From: Pseudomonadota bacterium
GTDB taxonomy: Bacteria; Pseudomonadota; Alphaproteobacteria; Rhizobiales; Hyphomicrobiaceae
Reading direction: 5' to 3'
Length of the DNA: 6,073 nt
NCBI GenBank assembly: GCA_023428365.1
Contig: JAEYYQ010000422.1
Location: 1-6,073 of the forward strand
In this document: positions 1-6,066 of the stretch, in pieces
How positions within the stretch are numbered: the first letter of the stretch is position 1
Layout of the letters: every line of letters starts with the position of its first letter
Program-made: the position numbers and the translations under genes
The notes under the pieces: generated by a model
What the model was told of the DNA's origin: nothing
Seen by the model: only the letters and a program-made list of their open reading frames with translations
Databases searched by the model: none

Positions 1-1221
1 TTGGCAGCCACTGTCCGACCCGCGGCTGAATGGGAGCTTGCAAGCCTCCTCGTCAATGCCGCCGAACGCAACAAGCCGATCGAGATCGCCGGAGCAGGCA
101 CCAAGCGTGGTGTCGGCCGGTCGATACAGGCGGCGCTGACCATTTCCACGACCGGCATGAATGGCGTCACGCTGTACGAGCCGACTGAACTGGTCATGTC
201 GGCATTGGCCGGCACGCCCGTCGCCAAGGTCGAGGCCGAACTTGCGGCGCGCGGCCAGATGCTGCCATTCGAACCCATCGATCTCGGACCGGCGATGGGC
301 GGCGCTGCGGATCGGGGCACGATCGGCGCCGTATTCGCGACCAACCTGTCCGGCTCCCGGCGCGTGGCGACGGGCGCAGCGCGCGATCATCTTCTCGGTG
401 TACGCGCCATCAATGGCCGCGGCGAAGTATTCAAGTCCGGCGGCCGTGTGCTGAAAAATGTGACCGGCTATGACGTCGCGCGCGGGCTGGCCGGAAGCTG
501 GGGGACGCTGGCGGTGATGACTGAAGTCACCTTCAAGGTGACGCCGCGACCGGAGCGGACGGCGACGCTGCTGCTCTCCGGATTGACCGACGAACTCGCG
601 TCGGAGGTCATGTGTCAGGCGATGGGTACGCCCTATGAGATCAGCGGCGCGGTTCATCTGCCTGCAGGAATGTCCGCGCGGCTCGAAACCGCCGGCCTTG
701 CGGAGAGCAGCAAGGCGATCACCGCACTCAGAATTGAAAACCTCGCCAGCTTCGTGGACTATCGCTGCACCAAGCTCAGCGCGCATCTCGCGCCGTATGG
801 CAAGGCGCGCATTTTGGATGATGCACAGTCGCTGGCATTCTGGGCCGAACTCAAACGACTGTCCGTTATCAAGTATGGCACGCAGCCGTTATGGCGCTTG
901 TCGACGGCGCCGACGGCAGGTCCGAAGGTGGTGTCCGCCATCAGCCGTTATATGCCTGTCGAGGCGTTTTACGACTGGTCGGGCGGATTGATCTGGCTGG
1001 AAGTTCCCGAGTCGGCGGATGCTGGGGCGACGGATATCCGTCGCGTGATTGCGCAATACGGTGGCCACGCCACGCTGATCCGTGCTGATGCCAGCGTGCG
1101 GGCCGCGGTGGAAGTGTTCCAGCCCCTCGAACCCGGCATCGACCGCCTGTCGCGCAAACTCAAGGCGAGCTTCGATCCGACAGGTATATTGAATCCCGGC
1201 CGCATGTACGCGGCTGCATAA
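1..1221 (+). CDS. glcE: Glycolate oxidase FAD-binding subunit GlcE
   Basis: GlcE is the second flavin-binding subunit of the GlcDEF glycolate dehydrogenase, which oxidises glycolate to glyoxylate at the inner membrane and reduces quinone. The 406-residue product has the FAD-binding PCMH fold: an N-terminal GAGTKR turn (residues 31-36), the segment GTIGAVFATNLSG (106-118), then RDHLLGVRAINGRGEVFKSGGR (start 128) leading into KNVTGYD (152-158) and GSWGTL (165-170). The C-terminus carries FDPTGILNPGRM, the usual ending of FAD-linked oxidases. The frame opens with TTG at base 1. Homologues as I recall them begin within a few residues of this point, so TTG may be the true start, but the ribosome-binding site would lie outside the window and an upstream start cannot be excluded. 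It ends with TAA and lies 39 bases before glcF; glcD is expected just upstream. Identity is confident, the start is not. Confidence 0.93.
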   Translation: MAATVRPAAEWELASLLVNAAERNKPIEIAGAGTKRGVGRSIQAALTISTTGMNGVTLYEPTELVMSALAGTPVAKVEAELAARGQMLPFEPIDLGPAMGGAADRGTIGAVFATNLSGSRRVATGAARDHLLGVRAINGRGEVFKSGGRVLKNVTGYDVARGLAGSWGTLAVMTEVTFKVTPRPERTATLLLSGLTDELASEVMCQAMGTPYEISGAVHLPAGMSARLETAGLAESSKAITALRIENLASFVDYRCTKLSAHLAPYGKARILDDAQSLAFWAELKRLSVIKYGTQPLWRLSTAPTAGPKVVSAISRYMPVEAFYDWSGGLIWLEVPESADAGATDIRRVIAQYGGHATLIRADASVRAAVEVFQPLEPGIDRLSRKLKASFDPTGILNPGRMYAAA

Positions 1222-1252
1222 CGACAGAATACCCGGCCCTTGGAAGGGCGAC

Positions 1253-1257
1253 GAGGA
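1253..1257 (+). promoter_or_regulatory. Ribosome binding site deciding the glcF start
   Basis: GAGGA lies three bases before the ATG at 1261, and a second purine run, GGAAGGG (1242-1248), lies 12 bases before it. Either can pair with the 16S rRNA tail. The in-frame TTG at 1240 sits at the edge of the GGAAGGG run and has no good site of its own, so ATG 1261 is preferred. Confidence 0.5.
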
Positions 1258-1260
1258 ACG

Positions 1261-2634
1261 ATGCAGACCAATTTCACACCGCAACAGCTTGAGGATCCGC
1301 GGCTCTCCGAGGTCGACAAGATCCTGCGCCGCTGCGTGCATTGCGGACTGTGTACGGCGGTTTGCTCGACATACGTGATGCTTGGCGATGAGCGCGATTC
1401 TCCGCGCGGGCGCATCTACATGATGAAGGACATGTTCGAGACCGGCAGCGATGCCAGTCCCGAGATCAAGCATCATATCGATCGCTGTCTGTCCTGCCTG
1501 TCGTGCATGACCACCTGCCCGGGCGGTGTCGACTATATGCATCTGGTCGATCACGCACGCGTGCACATCGAGGAGACCGGGCAGCGGTCACTGAAAGAAC
1601 GGATGCTGCGCAAGCTGCTGGCGGAGATCGTGCCGTATCCGCGCCGGTTTCGGGCAGCGCTCCGAGCTGCGCCATTGGGGATGCCATTCGCGGGACTGAT
1701 GCGCCGGTTCGGTTTGAAGGAGCTGGCGGCGATGCTGGAATTGGCTCCCAAGCAGGCGGCCGGTTCGGCGAAATACAGTGGGCCCGGCACGGCGGCAACG
1801 TTGGCCGAGCGCAAGGGCCGCGTTATCATGCTGGCGGGGTGCGCGCAGCAGGTTCTGCGTCCGGAGATCAACGATGCCACCATCCGGTTGCTGGCACGTC
1901 GCGGAGTTGATGTCGAGGTGGCCGCCGGGGCAGGCTGCTGCGGTGCGCTCGTGCATCACATGGGCAAGGAGCAGGAGGCGATCGAGTTCGCCAAGCGCAA
2001 CGTCGATGCCTGGTCGAAGGTGATGAACCGCGAGAAGGTCGACGCCATCATCATCAATGCGTCGGGCTGCGGCACGACCGTGAAGGACTACGGCCATATG
2101 CTGGCGCGGGTTGATGGCTATGCCGATCGCGCGCGCAGGATTGCGGACCTCACCAAGGACGTGACCGAGTTCCTGTCGGAAAATGATCTTGGGCCGCCGA
2201 AGCGGTGGTCGTCGCTGCGTGTGGCCTATCACTCAGCCTGTTCGATGCAGCACGGCCAGCGCATCACCGAGGAACCGAAGCAGCTTCTGCGCGATGCCGG
2301 TTTTACGGTGATGGACGTGCCGGAAGGACATATCTGCTGCGGTTCGGCCGGCACTTACAACATCCTGCAGCCCGATCTCGCGCGTGATCTGCGCGACCGG
2401 AAAGTGAAGAATATCAAGTCAGTGAAGCCTGACATCGTCGCGGCCGGCAATATCGGCTGTATCTCGCAGCTTGGCCCCGGCATGGACGTGCCGATCGTAC
2501 ACACGATCGAACTGCTCGACTGGGCCTATGGCGGTCCGGTTCCTCCCGGCCTGGAGGGCTACGAGAAATTCGTCAGCGACGTGCCCGAGCCCGATAAGCC
2601 ACAACGATCCGTTCAGGATTTCCTGCGCGTTTAA
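1261..2634 (+). CDS. glcF: Glycolate oxidase iron-sulfur subunit GlcF
   Basis: GlcF is the iron-sulfur subunit that carries electrons from the GlcD/GlcE flavins towards the quinone pool. The 457-residue protein has two ferredoxin-type [4Fe-4S] motifs with CxxCxxCxxxC spacing: C25, C28, C31, C35 and C76, C79, C82, C86, the second followed by Pro87. Two CCG (cysteine-rich) domains follow, as in heterodisulfide reductase subunit B and GlpC. The first has C194, the pair C226-C227-Gly and C270; the second has C327, the pair C359-C360-Gly and C400. No signal peptide or membrane segment is visible, so it probably sits on the cytoplasmic face. It is somewhat longer than E. coli GlcF (about 407 residues as I recall), partly through a basic linker and C-terminal tail, which I believe is usual in alphaproteobacteria. 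The frame could be read from TTG 1240, but ATG 1261 gives the expected N-terminus. It follows glcE by 39 bases and precedes the phosphatase gene by 33, consistent with one operon. Confidence 0.96.
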   Translation: MQTNFTPQQLEDPRLSEVDKILRRCVHCGLCTAVCSTYVMLGDERDSPRGRIYMMKDMFETGSDASPEIKHHIDRCLSCLSCMTTCPGGVDYMHLVDHARVHIEETGQRSLKERMLRKLLAEIVPYPRRFRAALRAAPLGMPFAGLMRRFGLKELAAMLELAPKQAAGSAKYSGPGTAATLAERKGRVIMLAGCAQQVLRPEINDATIRLLARRGVDVEVAAGAGCCGALVHHMGKEQEAIEFAKRNVDAWSKVMNREKVDAIIINASGCGTTVKDYGHMLARVDGYADRARRIADLTKDVTEFLSENDLGPPKRWSSLRVAYHSACSMQHGQRITEEPKQLLRDAGFTVMDVPEGHICCGSAGTYNILQPDLARDLRDRKVKNIKSVKPDIVAAGNIGCISQLGPGMDVPIVHTIELLDWAYGGPVPPGLEGYEKFVSDVPEPDKPQRSVQDFLRV

Positions 2635-2655
2635 GGCACAACGCATCACCTCAAC

Positions 2656-2660
2656 GGGAG
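2656..2660 (+). promoter_or_regulatory. Ribosome binding site of the Pnkp-like phosphatase gene
   Basis: GGGAG lies seven bases before ATG 2668, a normal spacing. It supports ATG 2668 over the internal GTG at 2707, which would remove 13 basic residues in front of the conserved part of the N-terminal domain. Confidence 0.55.
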
Positions 2661-2667
2661 TTCTAGG

Positions 2668-3903
2668 ATGGCGCTGACGTTGCGCGGGCGCCAGGGACGA
2701 GAACCCGTGACGATTGAGATTCCCGATTTCTGTCTGCTGGCTGTCCTCGGTCCGAGCCCGGCCGAGGAGACTGCTTTTGTCCAGCGCCACTTCGCGGCCG
2801 ATGACCCGGTCACAGCCGGACGCGAGGGTTGGCACGACGCCGTGGCCGAGCGACTGGCGGCGCGCAAACTGACCGTCGTCGAGACAAAGGCTGTGCTGCC
2901 GCATCGTCCGAGTGAATTGCTCGGACTTGCGAAGCACAACCATGCGCAGTCTGTAGCGATCCTGTTTGTCACCGACAAGTCGCGGTCGGTGCGGGAGATC
3001 AAGCGGAAGCTGGAAATGAACGGATTCCGGACCGTGTATCTCGTGCGCGACCGTGACGAAGCGGAACTCAATATCACGCGGACACCGCTGGCCGTGGATC
3101 GGCGTACGGAGCGTGGTCCATTCGACATCATCGGCGATGTGCATGGATGCGCGGACGAGCTTGAACTGCTCCTCGGCAAGCTTGGATATGGCGTGCGGAT
3201 CGAGGGCAGCGGTGAGCAGCGCCGCGCCGAAGTGACCGCGCCACAAGGGCGGCGAGCGATATTCGTCGGCGATTTCGTGGATCGCGGTCCGCGCTCCCCG
3301 GATGTCATGCGCATTGTCATGGCCATGCATGCTGCGGGTATCGGGCTAAGCGTTCCCGGAAATCATGATGCCAAGTTCCTGCGCTGGTTGCAGGGGCGTA
3401 ACGTGACGCTGAACCATGGCTTGGAGCGAACAGCCGAGCAGTTCTCCTCCGAAGGTCCGCAATTTCGCGCTGCGGTGAGTGACTTCATTGCTGGTCTGCG
3501 CAGCCACATGTGGCTGGACGAGGGACGCCTCGTGGTCGCGCACGCGGGCATTCCGGAGGATATGATCGGTCGTGAGACCGGAGCGGTGCGTGAGTTCTGT
3601 CTCTACGGCGATACGGACGGTGCCAAGGACGAAGCCGGGCTGGCACTCAGGTATCACTGGGCTGCCCGTTATCGCGGTTCAGTGTCAGTCGTTTACGGCC
3701 ATACCCCTGTGCTGGAGGCGGGCTGGGTCAACAATACGCTGTGCATCGATACGGGATGCTGCTTCGGTGGCGCGCTGACGGCGCTGAGATGGCCGGAGCG
3801 TGAGATCGTTTCGGTTGCGGCGGTTCAGGAGTACGCCCGGCGTGGCCGGCCGTTCGGCCACCCTCCGTCGCGGCCACGAGAAAGTGATGCGCAGACGGAT
3901 TGA
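2668..3903 (+). CDS. Pnkp-type metallophosphoesterase with degenerate kinase domain
   Basis: This 411-residue protein resembles the first two modules of bacterial polynucleotide kinase-phosphatase (Pnkp), an RNA-repair enzyme with kinase, phosphatase and ligase domains. Residues 151-385 form the calcineurin-like phosphatase: D157-x-H159, GDFVDRG (D202, R206), GNHD (N232, H233), H292 in VAHAG, H345 in YGHTP and D361. These match the active-site set I recall for Clostridium thermocellum Pnkp (D187, H189, D233, R237, N263, H264, H323, H376, D392), almost residue for residue in spacing. A metal-dependent phosphomonoesterase or phosphodiesterase is therefore likely, acting in the cytoplasm. Residues about 16-130 align with the kinase module, but the P-loop reads GPSPAEET (28-35) without GKS/T, so kinase activity is unlikely. 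No ligase module follows residue 400. Automated annotation would probably say metallophosphoesterase, ApaH/PrpE-like or serine/threonine phosphatase. Substrate unknown. It lies 33 bases after glcF and is probably cotranscribed with it. Confidence 0.87.
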   Translation: MALTLRGRQGREPVTIEIPDFCLLAVLGPSPAEETAFVQRHFAADDPVTAGREGWHDAVAERLAARKLTVVETKAVLPHRPSELLGLAKHNHAQSVAILFVTDKSRSVREIKRKLEMNGFRTVYLVRDRDEAELNITRTPLAVDRRTERGPFDIIGDVHGCADELELLLGKLGYGVRIEGSGEQRRAEVTAPQGRRAIFVGDFVDRGPRSPDVMRIVMAMHAAGIGLSVPGNHDAKFLRWLQGRNVTLNHGLERTAEQFSSEGPQFRAAVSDFIAGLRSHMWLDEGRLVVAHAGIPEDMIGRETGAVREFCLYGDTDGAKDEAGLALRYHWAARYRGSVSVVYGHTPVLEAGWVNNTLCIDTGCCFGGALTALRWPEREIVSVAAVQEYARRGRPFGHPPSRPRESDAQTD

Positions 3904-3949
3904 CAGTCTCGTTGAAGCGCGGTGAGGGTCCGGCGTTAATAACAATGCT

Positions 3950-3954
3950 GGGGG
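3950..3954 (+). promoter_or_regulatory. Ribosome binding site deciding the doxX start
   Basis: A GGGGG run lies eight bases before ATG 3963. The other in-frame starts are poorer: ATG 3945 has its nearest purine-rich stretch (GGTGAGGG, 3921-3928) 16 bases away, and TTG 3900 would overlap the stop of the gene before. ATG 3963 also gives the typical short N-terminus just ahead of the first membrane helix. Confidence 0.5.
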
Positions 3955-3962
3955 TTCATGAG

Positions 3963-4376
3963 ATGACCGCACTCCAAGATCTGTTCGCGCTGGTTGGGCG
4001 CATTCTTCTGGTTGGGTTGTTCCTGGTCGGTGGCTGGGGCAAGGTCAATGGCCTGGAAGGCACCGGCAAGTACATTGCATCCAAGGGGTTGCCGTCACCG
4101 GAATTGCTGGCGATGGGCGCCGCGGCGCTGGAGCTGATTGCTCCGATCCTCATCATCATTGGTTTCCAGACGCGGGTTGCTGCGTTCGCACTCGCTGCCT
4201 TCACGCTGGCCGCTAGTCTGATCTTCCACAACTATTGGGCGATTGCCGATGCCGCTCAGGCGTCGCAGCAATATCTGATGTTCTCGAAGAACATGGCGAT
4301 TCTCGGTGGCCTGCTCCTGCTTATGGCCTACGGCCCGGGGCGGTTCAGCATCGATGGCCGCAGCAAGGCGATCTGA
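3963..4376 (+). CDS. DoxX family integral membrane protein
   Basis: A 137-residue hydrophobic protein of the DoxX/DoxD-like family. Four membrane helices can be read at about residues 7-24, 48-67, 70-88 and 109-123. The family signature is visible as GLFLVGGWGKVNGL (residues 18-31), with a small-residue and Gly-rich first helix followed by GTGKYIASKGLP. The second half has the usual ALELIAPILIIIG and FHNYW segments, then SKNMAILGGLLLL before a short polar tail. Family members are inner-membrane proteins, mostly of unknown function. Some are linked to quinone or thiol redox reactions, such as the DoxDA subunits of archaeal thiosulfate:quinone oxidoreductase. This protein shows no cysteines or obvious cofactor ligands. 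It lies 59 bases after the phosphatase gene and 196 before hisS, so it is probably the last gene of the glc transcription unit. A role beside a quinone-reducing dehydrogenase is conceivable but not shown. Confidence 0.88.
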   Translation: MTALQDLFALVGRILLVGLFLVGGWGKVNGLEGTGKYIASKGLPSPELLAMGAAALELIAPILIIIGFQTRVAAFALAAFTLAASLIFHNYWAIADAAQASQQYLMFSKNMAILGGLLLLMAYGPGRFSIDGRSKAI

Positions 4377-4442
4377 AGGGGTTTCCGGCGGAGGACGTGC
4401 CCACCGGGATCTTTGTTGATCCAGCAACTAACTGACGTTCAG

Positions 4443-4467
4443 CGCGGGCAGGCACAACCTGCCCGTG
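4443..4467 (+). terminator. GC-rich hairpin, candidate terminator of the glc-doxX unit
   Basis: CGGGCAGG (4445-4452) and CCTGCCCG (4458-4465) form a perfect 8-bp stem around the loop CACAA. A G-T wobble and one more C-G pair extend the stem to 10 bp. It lies 66 bases after the doxX stop and ahead of the candidate hisS promoter, which suits a terminator. The following ACTCTTTC is only a weak T-tract, so termination may be inefficient, or the hairpin may instead protect the 3' end of the mRNA. The palindrome could also be a protein-binding operator. Confidence 0.5.
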
Positions 4468-4498
4468 ACTCTTTCGCTGATCCCTGCCGTTCCTGGCT

Positions 4499-4526
4499 TT
4501 GCCCTGGCCGTCCGGTTCGTTATAAG
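4499..4526 (+). promoter_or_regulatory. Candidate hisS promoter
   Basis: TTGCCC (4499-4504) and TATAAG (4521-4526) are separated by 16 bases and resemble the -35 and -10 boxes of a housekeeping sigma-70-type promoter. Shifting the -35 box by one base (TTTGCC) gives a 17-base spacer. Transcription would start near 4533 and leave a leader of about 40 bases before ATG 4573. The AT-rich -10 box stands out in GC-rich surroundings, and the site lies just after the hairpin that could end the previous unit. This is pattern reading only. Confidence 0.45.
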
Positions 4527-4572
4527 GCGCGCAACACGAACCGCTTTCCGGCCCGCAAGGCTCAGACACATC

Positions 4573-6066
4573 ATGGCAAAACCGCAGAAGGATCAGCGGC
4601 CCGAGGCAGCCTTGCCGAAGGGCTTTCGCGACATCGAGGCGGGCGAGATCCGGGCCACGGCGGACATGCTGGGCCGCATCCGCACGGTCTACGAGACCTA
4701 TGGCTTCGAGCCGCTGGAGACGCCGGCGATCGAATACACGGAAGCGCTCGGTAAGTTTCTGCCTGACCTCGACCGTCCGAATGAGGGCGTGTTCTCGTTC
4801 ACCGATGAGGACGATCGCTGGCTGTCGCTGCGCTATGACCTGACGGCGCCACTCGCCCGCTACGTCGCTGCCAACTTCGACAGGCTGCCGAAACCGTTTC
4901 GCCGCTATGCCTTTGGGCCGGTGTGGCGCAACGAGAAGCCGGGGCCGGGCCGTTTCCGCCAGTTCATGCAATTCGACGCCGATACGGTCGGCACCGAGAG
5001 TGTCGCAGCCGATGCCGAGATCTGCATGCTGGCGGCAGACACGATGGAAGCGCTGGGCTTCAAGCGCGGCGAGTATGTGATCAAGGTCAATAACCGCAAG
5101 GTGCTCGACGGAGTGATGGAAGCCGCGGGGCTCGGCGGTGACGAGAACGCGGTACGGCGGCTGATCGTGCTGCGTGCCATCGATAAGCTGGATCGCCTGG
5201 GAATTGAAGGCGTGCGGGCGCTGTTGGGCAAAGGCCGCAAGGATGAGAGCGGCGACTTCACCAAAGGCGCGGAGCTTGATGACGGACAAGCTGCGAAAGT
5301 CGTGGCTTACGTCAATGCCGGCATCGAAAGCTCGGGTGCTGAGGCAGTTGCGCGCTTGAAGACGCAGTTCAACGATACCGAGATCGGCAAGGCCGGCCTC
5401 GATGAACTCGATCAGATTGGGCGTCTCGTGGAAGCCGCTGGATACGGCAGCGATCGCATCCGTATTGACCCGTCCGTCGTCCGTGGTCTGGAGTACTACA
5501 CTGGGCCGGTGTTCGAAGCTGAGCTGACCTTCGAAGTGAAGAACGATGACGGCCAGCCGGTGCGCTTCGGCTCGGTCGGCGGCGGCGGACGTTATGACGG
5601 TCTTGTCGAGCGGTTCCTTGGCAAGAAGGTTCCGGCGACCGGCTTCTCCATCGGCGTCTCGAGGTTGCAGGCCGCTTTGGCGACGCTTGGCCGTGGCGAG
5701 AGCGCCGCTGGCCGTGGACCAGTCGTCGTGCTTGTCATGGATCGGAACGAGTTGCCGCGCTATCAGCGTCTTGCTCAGCTGCTTCGGACTGCCGGCATCG
5801 CGGCTGAAATGTATCTCGGCACGTCCGGCATGAAAGCGCAGATGAAGTACGCGGATCGCCGTGGCGCTCCCTGCGTTGTGATCCAGGGCGGCGACGAGAT
5901 TGCCAGCGGGGAAGTTCAGATCAAGGACCTGATCGAGGGCAGCCGTCTGTCTGCCACCATCAGTGATGCGAAGGAATGGCGCGAAGGACGGCCCGCCCAG
6001 TTCTCCGTACCCGAAGCCGAAATGGTGACCGCGGTGCGGGAAGTTCTCACCCGCCAGCGCACCTGA
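4573..6066 (+). CDS. hisS: Histidyl-tRNA synthetase (HisRS)
   Basis: This class II aminoacyl-tRNA synthetase charges tRNA-His with histidine in the cytoplasm. The 497-residue protein starts with the HisRS-typical LPKGFRDI (residues 14-21). Motif 2 spans about 108-135, with the catalytic arginine R119 and the loop [11 protein letters not shown]. The histidine-binding HisA motif RGLEYYT is at 304-310 and carries the catalytic R304. [10 protein letters not shown] (336-345) and the following GFSIGVSRL form the HisB/motif 3 region. Residues about 383-495 are the anticodon-binding domain. The segment [12 protein letters not shown] (86-97) and the motif 2 loop follow the eukaryote-like pattern, not the E. 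coli one (LRPEGTA, RHERPQKGRYRQ). The protein is some 70 residues longer than E. coli HisRS. Both points fit the known atypical alphaproteobacterial lineage. The frame is open back to GTG 4465, but that would place the hairpin and promoter inside the gene. ATG 4573 gives the expected N-terminus, although the AAGG at 4557-4560 is a weak, distant ribosome-binding site. Confidence 0.96.
   Translation: MAKPQKDQRPEAALPKGFRDIEAGEIRATADMLGRIRTVYETYGFEPLETPAIEYTEALGKFLPDLDRPNEGVFSFTDEDDRWLSLRYDLTAPLARYVAANFDRLPKPFRRYAFGPVWRNEKPGPGRFRQFMQFDADTVGTESVAADAEICMLAADTMEALGFKRGEYVIKVNNRKVLDGVMEAAGLGGDENAVRRLIVLRAIDKLDRLGIEGVRALLGKGRKDESGDFTKGAELDDGQAAKVVAYVNAGIESSGAEAVARLKTQFNDTEIGKAGLDELDQIGRLVEAAGYGSDRIRIDPSVVRGLEYYTGPVFEAELTFEVKNDDGQPVRFGSVGGGGRYDGLVERFLGKKVPATGFSIGVSRLQAALATLGRGESAAGRGPVVVLVMDRNELPRYQRLAQLLRTAGIAAEMYLGTSGMKAQMKYADRRGAPCVVIQGGDEIASGEVQIKDLIEGSRLSATISDAKEWREGRPAQFSVPEAEMVTAVREVLTRQRT

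Noticed and set aside
889..1566. Minus-strand open frame (225 codons) over the glcE/glcF junction
   Set aside because: The translation is low in recognisable structure and covers two strongly conserved sense genes, so it is a codon-bias shadow.
2419..3330. Long open frame on the minus strand (303 codons) across the glcF/phosphatase junction
   Set aside because: It lies antisense to two well-supported genes, its translation shows no recognisable domain, and long antisense frames are expected in GC-rich coding DNA.
3118..3822. Diadenosine tetraphosphatase (ApaH) or serine/threonine protein phosphatase as the main call
   Set aside because: The GDxHG, GDxVDRG and GNHD motifs are shared with these families. 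However, the spacing of all active-site residues, the VREFCLYG and CIDTGC segments, and the kinase-like N-terminal module fit Pnkp better.
3912..3941. Possible promoter TTGAAG-N18-TTAATA upstream of doxX
   Set aside because: The spacer is long, and the predicted transcript start (about 3948-3950) would fall on the ribosome-binding site, leaving almost no leader. Cotranscription with the upstream genes explains the spacing better.
4407..4422. Small inverted repeat GGATC-N6-GATCC downstream of doxX
   Set aside because: A 5-bp stem with a 6-base loop is common by chance and has no T-tract; the hairpin at 4443-4467 is a much stronger candidate.
4465..4572. N-terminal extension of hisS from GTG 4465
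   Set aside because: The extra 36 residues are not typical of HisRS, GTG 4465 falls inside the hairpin stem, and the frame would include the likely promoter. ATG 4573 gives the standard N-terminus.
4345..5289. Long open frame on the minus strand (314 codons) over the doxX end and hisS
   Set aside because: It is antisense to the conserved HisRS catalytic region, has no family signature, and runs through the intergenic hairpin and promoter region.
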